Shown here piece by piece: positions 27,227-35,481 of a stretch of 64,000 nucleotides of DNA. Each line of letters opens with the position of its first letter. The stretch's first letter is position 1. Under the pieces are notes generated by a model. The model saw only the letters and a program-made list of their open reading frames with translations, was not told the origin of the DNA and made no database searches. Source of the DNA: Limnothrix sp. FACHB-406 (GTDB lineage Bacteria; Cyanobacteriota; Cyanobacteriia; CACIAM-69d); NCBI RefSeq assembly GCF_014698235.1, contig NZ_JACJSP010000001.1, positions 372,001 to 436,000 on the forward strand, given 5' to 3'. Both the position numbers and the translations under genes were made by a program.

Positions 27227-28297
27227 TTAACCCCCGAGTGCTTGAGCCAGCCCGATAAAGAATGGAATGCACAGACCGATCGCGATCGGCGTACCAACGG
27301 CCGTGGAAGCACCAATGTAGGCGGAAGGGTTCGCCGACGGGATCCCGGCACGCAAGGTGGGCGGGCCCGAAATGTCTGAGCTAGAGGATGCAATGACCGC
27401 CAGCACAACCACACCACCCAGGCTGAAGTTCATTGTGTAGTGAGCAATCATGCCCAGACCAAAGGCAATCAGCCCATGGAGAAAGGGAGCCACCACACTG
27501 TAAACAACGTACCACTGAGCCACTTTGCGCAGTTCGCCAATCCGCGACCAAGCTTCCATCCCCATCACCAGCATCAGGATTGAAAGCAAACCCCGGAAAG
27601 CCGGATCGTAGAAGCTTTCGTAAACGCTTTCCGGCTTGGTGAGAATCCCCAAGGCCAAACCGAGCAACATGGCAGACAAAGCGGGCCCTTGCAGGCTTTC
27701 TTCGATAATCGGCCAGATTTTGACCTTACTATCACCCTGCTGCTGGTCGCGATATTCCTGACGGGTGCTGGGCTGCTCCTGAAAATCCGCAGCAGCGGCT
27801 TTGCTGCGCTTTTTCTGGTTGAGATAAATGTTGGCTACAACAATTGCCGTGACCAGCGCCGGAATATCCATGAAGGGATAAAGCGCGCCCGCCCATGCTT
27901 CATACCCAATCTTTTGTTCTTCGAGCAAGGTCAGGGCTGCCGCCATGGTGGAGCCACTGACCGCCCCAAACAAGCCACCCGTCGCGATCGCATCAACGGT
28001 CTTGACCTTTGGTAGTTTGGCCAAGGTGTAGCGGGCGATGAAGACAACTAGAATCCCTACGGTTGCTGCAAATATAACCGGTAAAACCATTTCGGTCAGG
28101 TTGGAATTCCGAATTGCAATTCCACCGGTTAAACCGATTTTGGTGAGCAACATGAAGACGATGATTGTACAAATCGACTCTGGAATTACCAATTGGCTTC
28201 CGAGTGCTGCAATCACCATCCCCCCAATCAAAAAACCCAGTGTGGGGGACTGCAACTGAATAATGAAGTCCTTGACGAAAAGGGACAAGAAATCCAC
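27227..28297 (-). CDS. sbtA: SbtA, sodium-dependent bicarbonate transporter
   Basis: A 356-residue inner-membrane symporter, the high-affinity HCO3- uptake system induced at low CO2. The start is GTG at 28297 with AGGAGG six bases upstream. About ten membrane segments in two inverted halves are visible, including GLFGAVSGSTMAAALTLLEE and VIASSSSDISGPPTLRAGIP, the two serine-rich half-helices that bind bicarbonate and sodium. A cytoplasmic loop between the halves (~175-205, KKRSKAAAADFQEQPSTRQEYRDQQQGDSK in part) is the usual variable region. Cotranscribed with sbtB. Confidence 0.97.
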   Translation of the reverse strand: MDFLSLFVKDFIIQLQSPTLGFLIGGMVIAALGSQLVIPESICTIIVFMLLTKIGLTGGIAIRNSNLTEMVLPVIFAATVGILVVFIARYTLAKLPKVKTVDAIATGGLFGAVSGSTMAAALTLLEEQKIGYEAWAGALYPFMDIPALVTAIVVANIYLNQKKRSKAAAADFQEQPSTRQEYRDQQQGDSKVKIWPIIEESLQGPALSAMLLGLALGILTKPESVYESFYDPAFRGLLSILMLVMGMEAWSRIGELRKVAQWYVVYSVVAPFLHGLIAFGLGMIAHYTMNFSLGGVVVLAVIASSSSDISGPPTLRAGIPSANPSAYIGASTAVGTPIAIGLCIPFFIGLAQALGG

Positions 28298-29091
28298 GGA
28301 TACCTCCTAGTCCACTGCATGAACTTTAAAAGCGTTAAAGAAAGTCAGAGGGAGGCACTTCATGCCCATAGTGCAGGTGTTGCCCAAAAAACCTGTATCT
28401 AGGGTGTTGAGAAGGGGCCGATCTCCAGGCGGGTCTCGAAATAGTTGTGTTGAACTAATTTCTATAGACTCGTCCATCAGTTTTCTATAGATGGGTACGT
28501 GATGTAAATCCTTATGGGCGCTGGATTATCTTGAAAAACTGATTATGGGGTAAATCAGAACAAATATCGTGATGCTTGACTTTTAATGGCTTTGAATAAT
28601 TGATGATTGGGACAATTAGAGCAGCTAATTGTTGGATCAATCAAGGCAAATATATTTTTCGTTAGCTCGGGATGCATCAGGTAATTGTCAGGTAATTTTT
28701 TGTCTCATTTGACCCGCAGGTTCTTGACTTTAATGCCGGATTTTGCTGAATCGGCTAGTTTCCGGCGACGATTTTCCGCTTGCGGAGGGCGAAACTGTGG
28801 CATTGGGGCGGGTTGGGGGCAATGCCTCACGGGTGTGGTTCCCCGGAATTCATGCTAGGACTGAGGGGGTATGATTTTGGGGCAATGGCTGCCCGGTGTT
28901 TCCCGGAACGGCCGCGGCGGTTGAGGAGTATGTCAAAATGCTCTCTGGATTGCCGCAACCCGTTTTGCGCCGTACTTTGCAAGCCGGTTGATGGTTGGTT
29001 GCCCGCCATTAATCAGGCCCCTAGGGGAGGTGTGATGCATCCTGTTTCGATCGCGATCGCACCCTACTGCCCCTGATGCACCCCACTTGCT
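28298..29091. other. Divergent regulatory gap, sbtA and response regulator
   Basis: 794 bp with the sbtA promoter at its left. Two perfect TCTATAGA palindromes lie at 28461-28468 and 28484-28491. A 98-codon plus-strand frame at 28780-29076 lacks any family signal. The stretch 28500-28720 is AT-rich. Confidence 0.55.
28461..28491. promoter_or_regulatory. Paired TCTATAGA palindromes upstream of sbtA
   Basis: Two identical 8-bp palindromes 23 bp apart (about two helical turns), inside a longer direct repeat TTTCTATAGA. They lie about 165-195 bp upstream of the sbtA start. ATAG/CTAT half-sites recall those reported for the LysR-type carbon regulator NdhR/CcmR, but the spacing differs, so regulator identity is open. 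Confidence 0.45.
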
Positions 29092-30012
29092 ATGAACAAA
29101 CTCATCGTTGACCTCGAAGGCCTCCGCGAACAGTTGAAAAGCGCTCGCCGTCCCCCCAAACCCAAGATGCTCGTCGTCGATGACGAGCCAGATAATCTCG
29201 ACTTGCTCTATCGCACCTTCCGCCGAGATTTCAACGTGCTCAAGGCCGAAAGCGGGGCCCGAGCCTTGGAACTGTTGGCCGAGGAAGGGGAAGTGGCTGT
29301 CATCATTTCCGATCAACGGATGCCGGAGATGAAGGGAACGGAGTTTTTGAGTAAAACCGTGCCCCAGTTTCCAGACACCGTGCGGATTATTTTGACGGGC
29401 TTCACGGATGTGGAAGATCTGGTGGAGGCGATTAACTCAGGACAGGTGTATAAGTACATCACCAAGCCTTGGGATCCTGATGAGTTGAAAACCGTGGTGC
29501 AACGGGCAGCCGATAGCTACGACTCTTTGAAGAATCGTTCGATCGAGCTGGAACGGGCCCAGGCGCAGATGCAACTGTTGGCGGCAATTTTGGCCGCGGC
29601 CGACAGCGGCACGTTTGAGATTTGTGCGGAGCGGCTGGCGACGGCGTTTGTGGAACGGTTTGAGGCCGATCGCTGCACCATTCAGCTCGTGCAAGAAGGG
29701 CAACTGGGCAACCACAGCGGCCAAGCGGGAGCTGCTTCTCTGGTGGGTGATCCGCTCAGCCAACAGGCGATCGCTGAGAAAAAGCTGCAAGTGTGTTTGA
29801 ATGCGGCGGCGAATGCGGATTTGGCCGGAACAGCATTCTATCAAGAAGGCGGGGTGGCAACCCATGTGGTGATTCCAGCCATCTATCGCGATGCGGTTGG
29901 GGCTTTGGTGTCGTTGCAGTTTGCCAATCCCATCACCCTGGAAGAAAGTGAAGCAACCCAAATGTATTTGGCGGTGCAGCAGGCGGCCTTTGTGCTGACC
30001 ACGCTGCCCTAG
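29092..30012 (+). CDS. Response regulator with GAF-like C-terminal domain
   Basis: A 306-residue protein. After a 25-residue lead, a receiver domain runs to ~150: VVDDEPDN (Asp30/31), phospho-acceptor Asp74 in ISDQRMPEMKG, Thr/Lys switch ILTGFTD and YITKPWDPDEL. A helical linker (SYDSLKNRSIELERAQAQMQLL) leads to a ~130-residue domain resembling GAF (FEADRCTIQLVQEGQL, then VATHVVIPAIYRDAVGALVSLQF). There is no DNA-binding or enzymatic output, so it probably works by protein interaction, as in many cyanobacterial phosphorelays. The incoming kinase is not adjacent. Confidence 0.85.
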   Translation: MNKLIVDLEGLREQLKSARRPPKPKMLVVDDEPDNLDLLYRTFRRDFNVLKAESGARALELLAEEGEVAVIISDQRMPEMKGTEFLSKTVPQFPDTVRIILTGFTDVEDLVEAINSGQVYKYITKPWDPDELKTVVQRAADSYDSLKNRSIELERAQAQMQLLAAILAAADSGTFEICAERLATAFVERFEADRCTIQLVQEGQLGNHSGQAGAASLVGDPLSQQAIAEKKLQVCLNAAANADLAGTAFYQEGGVATHVVIPAIYRDAVGALVSLQFANPITLEESEATQMYLAVQQAAFVLTTLP

Positions 30013-30141
30013 TAGCACGGCAAGCGGATTTTGAGCTGATTTTGATCGGTCAATTTAGGTCAATTCAGATCAACTCAGGTCAATTCATCAGGTCAATTCA
30101 AAGAACTGTTGCTGTTGCCAGATCGCTCACCAGATCGCTCG

Positions 30142-30195
30142 GCAACAAGGGGCTGGCGCATCTTGTTATAACGACTGACTCCGCAACGTTGACCC
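30142..30195 (-). repeat. Composite intergenic repeat, reverse copy
   Basis: Read on the minus strand it begins GGGTCAACGTTGCGGAGTC and runs CAGTCGTTATAACAAG, then ends CCCCTTGTTGC. This aligns along its length with 8113-8166, except that the left arm of the central palindrome is replaced (ATGCGCCAG in place of GGGCTTAAG). Confidence 0.7.
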
Positions 30196-30198
30196 CAT

Positions 30199-30220
30199 GA
30201 ATTAAGGTAGCCGCGCTACT
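30199..30220 (+). repeat. 22-bp repeat module, second copy
   Basis: GAATTAAGGTAGCCGCGCTA plus CT differs from 8210-8231 at two positions and, as there, adjoins the composite palindromic repeat. Confidence 0.65.
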
Positions 30221-30523
30221 CGGTTGGGTTGTGAGTTTTTGGGGAGATAGATTTTTGGGGGCTTGATCCCCTTTGGGGTGATTGTTAACGAACATGTCGA
30301 TCGCTCGATCGCGATCGCGCCCGAACGGTACGCTAGACCGCGCCTGATCCCACCGGATGCTCGGGTTTGCTTCTCCCAGTTAGCGAGCAAAGTCCCATAA
30401 AAATTCCAACCGGATGCGCCCGATGGCGCTGAGGGGTGGCCAGATTGGCTCGATCGTCCGCCAACTGCCGATCTAGACAATCTGAGGATTGCAACTAACG
30501 TTCGTTAACCGACCTCCAACCGT

Positions 30524-31486
30524 ATGTCCGTCGCTAGTCCCACCCGTACCATCCGCATCGGCTCTCGTAAAAGCCAATTGGCTCTTGTGCAAACGCACTG
30601 GGTACAAGGAGAATTGCAGCGGCATTTTCCGGACATTACGTTTGAGGTCTGCGCGATCGAAACCCAAGGGGATAAGGTGCTGGATGTGGCCCTGTCCAAA
30701 ATTGGGGACAAGGGTTTGTTTACCCGCGAGTTGGAAGATGGAATGCGCGACGGGATCTATGATCTGGCGGTGCATTCCCTGAAAGATTTGCCGACCCGCC
30801 TGCCGGAAGGGCTGACCTTGGGTTGCGTGACAGAACGGGTGAACCCGGCTGATGCGGTGGTGCTCCATGCCCAACACAAGGGCAAAACGATCGACCAATT
30901 GCCCGCAGGCGCTGTGATTGGTACGTCGTCCCTGCGGCGGTTGGCTCAGTTGCGCTATCACTACCCCCATCTGAGCTTCAAGGACATTCGCGGCAATGTG
31001 AATACTCGGCTGAAGAAGCTCGACAGCGGCGAGTATGATGCGACGATTTTGGCGGCGGCTGGTTTGCAGCGGATGGATTTAGCCGATCGCATCGATCAGT
31101 TGTTGCCGTCGGATGTGTCGCTCCATGCGGTGGGCCAAGGGGCCTTGGGCATTGAGTGCCGCGAGGGCGATGAGGACATTTTGCGCGTGCTGAAGGTGCT
31201 GGAGCATGAACCCAGCAAGTGGCGCTGCTTGGCGGAACGGGCTTTCCTGCGCGATTTGGAAGGGGGCTGCCAAGTCCCGATCGGGGTGAATACCAGCTTG
31301 GAGGGTGACACCTTAACCCTGGCGGGCCTGGTGGCCAGTGTGGATGGCAAGCAACTGATCAAAGACACCGTGAGCGGCCCCCACACCAGTGCTGAAGATC
31401 TGGGCACGGAGTTGGCCCAAAAGCTGCGCGCCCAAGGGGCCCAGGAAATTTTGAATGAGATCCTGGCTCAGGTCAATCGGGGCTAA
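30524..31486 (+). CDS. hemC: Porphobilinogen deaminase (hydroxymethylbilane synthase)
   Basis: A 320-residue enzyme that joins four porphobilinogens into hydroxymethylbilane on the way to haem and chlorophyll. Family blocks are [40 protein letters not shown], the catalytic Asp in [37 protein letters not shown], and the cofactor-carrying Cys in [10 protein letters not shown]. Length is normal. The ATG at 30524 gives a short Ser/Thr-rich lead before the conserved core. A strong hairpin lies 156 bp downstream. Confidence 0.97.
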   Translation: MSVASPTRTIRIGSRKSQLALVQTHWVQGELQRHFPDITFEVCAIETQGDKVLDVALSKIGDKGLFTRELEDGMRDGIYDLAVHSLKDLPTRLPEGLTLGCVTERVNPADAVVLHAQHKGKTIDQLPAGAVIGTSSLRRLAQLRYHYPHLSFKDIRGNVNTRLKKLDSGEYDATILAAAGLQRMDLADRIDQLLPSDVSLHAVGQGALGIECREGDEDILRVLKVLEHEPSKWRCLAERAFLRDLEGGCQVPIGVNTSLEGDTLTLAGLVASVDGKQLIKDTVSGPHTSAEDLGTELAQKLRAQGAQEILNEILAQVNRG

Positions 31487-31642
31487 GGATTTGCTTGCGA
31501 GTGGCTCCTGATGTGGATCCTGATGAGACGATCTTGGGCCCACAACCTGAGTCCATCACCTGAGTCTATGGGTTTTGGATGTCGGTTAATCCGGTTCGCT
31601 GGGTTAATCCGGTTCATGCTGAATTTCGCTTGAGGATCCTGG

Positions 31643-31682
31643 GGGCGATCGGGCAAGATGGAACTGTCTTGCTCGATCGCCC
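31643..31682 (+). terminator. Long hairpin between hemC and the small membrane gene
   Basis: GGGCGATCGGGCAAGA (31643-31658) pairs with TCTTGCTCGATCGCCC (31667-31682) over 16 positions with one mismatch; the loop has eight bases. It contains HIP1-like cores, is followed by CTTTGG rather than a full T-run, and ends 9 bp before the next ATG, so it could also shape translation of that gene. Confidence 0.55.
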
Positions 31683-31691
31683 CTTTGGCTC

Positions 31692-31988
31692 ATGGATATT
31701 GCCAGTCTTTTGCTGCGTGCGGCCGTTGCTCACATTCCCCAAACGGTGATGATTCCCCTGTGCTTTGGGTTGGCTTGGTATTTGGTGGCCGTTCTGGTGC
31801 GATCAATCGCCAGCTTCACCCAAGAGGGCGTTTCGCGGGTGCGCACTTTGCACCAAATTCCCTGTGCAGACTGTGCCTTTTTCACAGGCGATTACCACCT
31901 CAAATGTCCCGTCCGTCCCAGCGAGGCCCTGTCAGAAGCGGCGATCAACTGTCCAGATTTCCAGCCCAAAACTACTCCCCTGGCTTAG
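31692..31988 (+). CDS. Small membrane protein with four-cysteine tail
   Basis: A 98-residue protein. One strong membrane segment (~15-40, PQTVMIPLCFGLAWYLVAVL) is followed by a soluble tail with the spaced cysteines IPCADCAFFTGDYHLKCPV and AINCPDFQ, an arrangement able to bind a metal. I have the impression of a conserved cyanobacterial family (the DC-FTGDY-LKC core), but no function is known to me. The ATG at 31692 comes directly after a long hairpin and lacks an SD. Confidence 0.75.
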   Translation: MDIASLLLRAAVAHIPQTVMIPLCFGLAWYLVAVLVRSIASFTQEGVSRVRTLHQIPCADCAFFTGDYHLKCPVRPSEALSEAAINCPDFQPKTTPLA

Positions 31989-32041
31989 GGAATGTTTGAG
32001 CAAGGTTTTGGGGCACAGGTCAAGTCAGCATCACCGTCGGG

Positions 32042-32082
32042 GCAAGGGGCTTAGGGGGTGTCGTCAAATTGCCTAAACCCCT
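32042..32082 (+). repeat. Degenerate relative of the dispersed palindrome
   Basis: AAGGGGCTTAGG and CCTAAACCCCT could pair around a longer loop. The left arm matches the first 11 bases of the dispersed palindrome, suggesting a decayed copy. Confidence 0.4.
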
Positions 32083-32199
32083 GATGACCTCGCTCTTCAA
32101 ACCAATTAGTTGTAGGGGCGGGTCTCCCCAACCAGCCCCGTCTTTCCTTCGCTCCCTTTATCCCGAATTCACGTTAACCCGGACGATCGCCTCAAAGCA

Positions 32200-32310
32200 G
32201 CCCCCGGGCTGGGCGAGGATTGAAACTATCCAGCTTTCCCCATCTACCCCATCTAAATGAATGTTATTGAAGTGCAGCGCCCGGCCCCCGGGCTGGGCGA
32301 GGATTGAAAC
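32200..32310 (+). CRISPR. Orphan pair of CRISPR-like direct repeats
   Basis: A 27-base unit, GCCCCCGGGCTGGGC followed by GAGGATTGAAAC, occurs identically at 32200-32226 and 32284-32310, separated by 57 bases of unrelated sequence. The ending GGATTGAAAC and the internal GC-rich partial palindrome are hallmarks of cyanobacterial CRISPR repeats. Full repeats of this kind are usually 35-37 bases, so the first ~10 bases have probably diverged, which would leave a spacer of ~47. There are no cas genes in the window. The second copy abuts the SD of the next gene. Confidence 0.6.
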
Positions 32311-32325
32311 AAAAGGAGCGATCGC

Positions 32326-32910
32326 GTGAGTTTGCTCGATGATCTCAGTCAGTTTTTAGAAGCTCGGCTAGAAGCCTTTCTGCGCGAACATCCCGAGCTA
32401 GAGTTGCGGGCCCTAGAAGAGCAACTGCGGGAACAGGAAGCCGATGCCAAGCGATCGATCGGGGAATTACACACCCAAGAACAGCAACTGAAAGCCGACA
32501 TTTGGGAAACAGCCCAAGACGTGCAGCGTTGGCACATTCGCATCGAAAAAGTGGAAGCCGCCGGAGAACACCAACTCGCCGCAGCCGCCCGCGAACGAGA
32601 AGCCGCCCTCTTGCGCAAAGGCAATCAACTTTGGGGACAAATGCAGGGCATTAAAACCCGCATTGAACAGTTAGAAACCCTGGTCTCGCAACTGGCCAGC
32701 AAACGGCAAGAGGTGGCCGCGCGGGCTGCCCAGGCCGATGCGCAAACCCAGACCCAAGCCAAGACCCGCACCAGCCGATCGCCCTGGGACAGCAGCGATC
32801 GGGCCACCTACAGCAGAGGAATGGGAGCCGATCCCCTAGAGGAGCAGTTCCAACGCTGGGAAATGGATGAAGAACTAGAGCAACTGAAGCGCCAAATGGG
32901 CCGCCCTTGA
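32326..32910 (+). CDS. Coiled-coil protein of the cyanobacterial TIGR04376 type
   Basis: A 194-residue, highly charged protein. The start is GTG at 32326 with GGAG eight bases upstream. It is helical almost throughout (ELELRALEEQLREQEADAKR, KADIWETAQDVQRWHIRIEK, REREAALLRKGNQLWGQMQG), with an Ala/Gln-rich end of the coil and a short acidic tail (DPLEEQFQRWEMDEELEQLK). The pattern matches a family of cyanobacterial proteins distantly reminiscent of PspA/Vipp1 coils; its function is unknown. It follows the CRISPR-like pair directly. Confidence 0.75.
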   Translation: MSLLDDLSQFLEARLEAFLREHPELELRALEEQLREQEADAKRSIGELHTQEQQLKADIWETAQDVQRWHIRIEKVEAAGEHQLAAAAREREAALLRKGNQLWGQMQGIKTRIEQLETLVSQLASKRQEVAARAAQADAQTQTQAKTRTSRSPWDSSDRATYSRGMGADPLEEQFQRWEMDEELEQLKRQMGRP

Positions 32911-33021
32911 GGGTCTGAGTAAGGGATAGCGGCTTTTTTAGCCGATTCAACTGCTTTGGCCTCCAACGGCCGTGCTAGCTTAAGGATGTAACGGTTTGTA
33001 AAGAAAAGTAACAACCTGATC

Positions 33022-33756
33022 GTGCAAGACTGGCAAAGCAAGCTCAAAGGCAAAGTAATCGTCATTGTTGGCGGCACAGGGGGCATTGGCGCAACCCTGG
33101 CTCGCAAGCTGGCAGCGGCTGGAACCTCGTTGGTGTTGGCGGCTCGGGGAACGGAACAATTGGCGGCCCTCGCAGCGGAACTGCGGGGAACGGGAGCCAC
33201 AGTGTTGGCGGTTCCCACGGATATTACCGATGCAGCTCAGGTGGCGAATCTATTCACCCAGGCGATCGCCCAATTTGGTCAGATTGATGCGCTGGTCAAT
33301 GCGGCGGGCGCGGGAATTCTCAAACAGTTTAATAAGCTCACGGAAGCCGATCTGGATCAAATGTTGGCGGTGAATTTAAAGGGCAGTTTTCATACTTGCC
33401 AAGCCGCCATTGAGGTGATGAAAGATCGCAAGATGGGGCATATTTGCAACGTGATCGGCATTTTGGGCAAACATTCCATGGCGATGGGTGCGGCCTATTG
33501 TGCTTCCAAGTTTGCGCTCACGGGCCTTAGCAAATGCATGGCCGATGAAGCCCGGCGCTACGGGATCAAAGTCACACTGTTCTATTTTGGTGGCATTGAT
33601 TCACCCTTTTGGGACAACGTGAGCCTCAAGGTCGATCGCACCAAAATGTTGTCCACGGAAACGGCGGCCGATGCCATTTTATTTGCTCTCAGTGCAGAAC
33701 CGCAGGCCATTCCCATGGAAATCAATATTCAGCCGGAAAGCCATCTCTTTTTCTAG
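33022..33756 (+). CDS. Short-chain dehydrogenase/reductase with altered catalytic serine
   Basis: A 244-residue classical SDR from GTG at 33022. The nucleotide-binding motif VGGTGGIGATLA, the NAAGAG motif, the helix-4 Asn (LAVNLKGSF) and the active-site YCASK are present. The catalytic Ser normally stands 13 residues before the Tyr. Here that position is Gly (NVIGILGKHSMAMGAAY), with a Ser only at -7. Either the Ser at -7 substitutes, or the protein has lost or changed oxidoreductase activity. The substrate is unknown. Tandem 14-bp repeats follow its stop. Confidence 0.9.
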   Translation: MQDWQSKLKGKVIVIVGGTGGIGATLARKLAAAGTSLVLAARGTEQLAALAAELRGTGATVLAVPTDITDAAQVANLFTQAIAQFGQIDALVNAAGAGILKQFNKLTEADLDQMLAVNLKGSFHTCQAAIEVMKDRKMGHICNVIGILGKHSMAMGAAYCASKFALTGLSKCMADEARRYGIKVTLFYFGGIDSPFWDNVSLKVDRTKMLSTETAADAILFALSAEPQAIPMEINIQPESHLFF

Positions 33757-33763
33757 GCATCTG

Positions 33764-33802
33764 TGAATATTCACGAATGAATATTCACGAATGAATATTC
33801 AT
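33764..33802. repeat. 14-bp tandem repeat of palindromic units
   Basis: TGAATATTCACGAA is repeated 2.7 times just after the SDR stop. Each unit contains the perfect palindrome TGAATATTCA, so the array could bind a dimeric protein or fold into several hairpin states. Confidence 0.75.
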
Positions 33803-33924
33803 CAGCCATTGAGAATAGCAATTTAGCGCCCCCATTCAAGGCAGTTGCTCAGGGAAAAAACCTGCTGATCGATCGCCCCGCTCCGCCATTGACTCGCCTT
33901 GGCAGATTGCTCTATGCTTGTGAT

Positions 33925-33939
33925 TGAGAATGATTCTCA
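33925..33939. promoter_or_regulatory. Zur-type box upstream of znuA
   Basis: TGAGAATGATTCTCA is a perfect 7-1-7 inverted repeat matching the Fur-family pattern TGAnAATnATTnTCA used by cyanobacterial Zur. It lies 68 bp before the znuA start, within a suitable promoter position. Confidence 0.8.
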
Positions 33940-34007
33940 TTCTAGATGAGCCTCTGAATCTGGGCGTGGGCCAACCAGAGGCATAACCGCAAGCTTAGGT
34001 GTGATTG

Positions 34008-35189
34008 ATGGGTGGGATGACTCGAACCATGGCGGAACGGCGATCGCGCAACCGGGGAATCGGGCGGATGCAATGGCCAGCGATCACCCTCGGCCTGGCC
34101 CTGCTGGGAACGGGTTGCGGCACTGGAGCCAACTCCGGGGCAACAACCCCCAATGGCAACAACACCCCGGCGACCAGCAGCACCAACCCCGATCGCCCCA
34201 AGGTGGTGGCCAGTGGCGGCGTGGTTTGCGACTTGGCCCAGCAAATTGCGGGCGAGACGATCGATCTCACCTGTTTGGTGCAACCCGGCCGCGACCCCCA
34301 CACCTACGAACCCACCCCCAGCGATCGGGCCGCGATCGAGTCCGCCAGCCTCGTGCTCTATGGCGGCTACGACTTTGAAGGAGGGTTAACCAAAACCCTC
34401 ACCAGCGCTCCCACCCAGGGCCCCAAAGTGGCAATTTTTGAGAAGGCCGTTCCCAGTCCGCTGAAGATGGCCGCCCATGATCATGACCATGGCCACGACC
34501 ACGGCCATGAAGATGACCATGACCACAAAACCGAAGCGGCCGCCAAGCCCGAGGAACATGATCACGACCATGATGCAGATCCAAAAACTGCCACTGGGGA
34601 AACGGCGGAACTGGTGGCGGATCCCCACGTGTGGCACAGCCCCCAAAATGGCCAAAAGCTAACGGCGATCGTGGCGGCCCAACTGAGCCAACTGATTCCC
34701 GCCCAAGCCGATCGCTATCAACAGGCTGCCCAGGCCCTGACTGGCGAACTGCAAGCGCTCGATCGCTGGATTCAAACCCAAGTGGCCACCGTCCCGCCCG
34801 ATCGACGGCGACTCATCACCACCCACGATGCCTTGCGCTACTATGCCCAAGCCTATGGATTTGAGGTGAAAGGGGCCCTCAGCGGTCTGAGCACCGAAGA
34901 GCGACCCACCCCCAGCAAGTTGGCGGAACTGGTGAAACTGGTCAAGGCGGCCAATGTGCCAGCCATTTTTGCAGAAGCTTCCACCAACCCCAAGACGATC
35001 GCCACCGTCGCTCGCGAGGCCGGTGTGCAGGTGGCCCCCAACCCGCTCTATATTGACGGGCCCGGCGCACCCGGCACGGCGGGATCCACCTATCAAACCA
35101 TGCTGATTAGCAATACTTGCACGGTGGTGAATGCCTTGGGAGGCCAATGCGAACCCCAGACGGCTCCCCTGGAGAAATCTCGTTCTTGA
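34008..35189 (+). CDS. znuA: ZnuA-type zinc ABC transporter substrate-binding lipoprotein
   Basis: About 393 residues. After a basic N-terminus comes a lipobox (LALLGTGC), so it is membrane-anchored facing the periplasm. The cluster-A-I binding fold shows the metal-ligand blocks GRDPHTYEPTPSD, DPHVWHSPQN and ITTHDALRYYAQAYGF. Between the first and second ligand lies a long His/Asp-rich loop (HDHDHGHDHGHEDDHDH, later EEHDHDHD), typical of zinc-specific members and thought to gather Zn. The upstream 7-1-7 palindrome supports Zur control. The ATG at 34008 has AGG upstream; ATGs at 34017 and 34029 are alternatives. No permease or ATPase gene adjoins it. Confidence 0.93.
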   Translation: MGGMTRTMAERRSRNRGIGRMQWPAITLGLALLGTGCGTGANSGATTPNGNNTPATSSTNPDRPKVVASGGVVCDLAQQIAGETIDLTCLVQPGRDPHTYEPTPSDRAAIESASLVLYGGYDFEGGLTKTLTSAPTQGPKVAIFEKAVPSPLKMAAHDHDHGHDHGHEDDHDHKTEAAAKPEEHDHDHDADPKTATGETAELVADPHVWHSPQNGQKLTAIVAAQLSQLIPAQADRYQQAAQALTGELQALDRWIQTQVATVPPDRRRLITTHDALRYYAQAYGFEVKGALSGLSTEERPTPSKLAELVKLVKAANVPAIFAEASTNPKTIATVAREAGVQVAPNPLYIDGPGAPGTAGSTYQTMLISNTCTVVNALGGQCEPQTAPLEKSRS

Positions 35190-35375
35190 AGCCCCATTCT
35201 TGAAGTTCAAATCTCAAAATCTGGGTCTCAGGGTTTGGGTCTTGAAGTTGAGTTTCTAGAATTTAGTTCTTGAAATTAAGTTCTTGATTTTTGGTGATCA
35301 AAATTTCAATTTTTGAGCCATATTTTTCATCACTTTCTTAGATTTAACTCTGCTCTAATCTTGGATTACGCTTCC

Positions 35376-35410
35376 TTGATGAATACATTGATGAATACAT
35401 TCAATTCATC
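35376..35410. repeat. Short tandem repeat upstream of the TrkA-type gene
   Basis: TTGATGAATACA is repeated and followed by TTCAATTCATC, giving both a direct and an inverted repeat about 75 bp before the ATG. The preceding stretch 35190-35300 is also built of degenerate TTGAAGTT-like repeats. Confidence 0.55.
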
Positions 35411-35481
35411 AGCTTAAGGAAGCAATTTCATCTCTGCGCTAACCTGAGATATCCAAGATTTGCGAGGCGAGTACAACAACC

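Larger units (their letters stand above)
30013..30523. other. Gap with repeats between response regulator and hemC
   Basis: No gene supported. It holds degenerate GGTCAATTCA repeats (30048-30098), an inverted copy of the composite repeat (30142-30195) and the 22-bp module (30199-30220). The hemC promoter must lie in the right part. Confidence 0.55.

Noticed and set aside
28780-29076. 98-codon plus-strand frame upstream of the response regulator
   Set aside because: A Cys/Gly/Arg-rich product of a GC-rich spacer with no family features and overlapped by an equally open minus frame.
32109-32145. GGGGCGGGTCTCCCCAACCAGCCCC as a further CRISPR repeat
   Set aside because: It shares no end with the GGATTGAAAC units; it looks like a separate GC-rich imperfect hairpin found in many cyanobacterial spacers.
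34011-34040. Sequence GACTCGAACC recalling the T-arm of a tRNA
   Set aside because: No acceptor stem or D-arm can be paired around it, and it lies within the znuA coding start.
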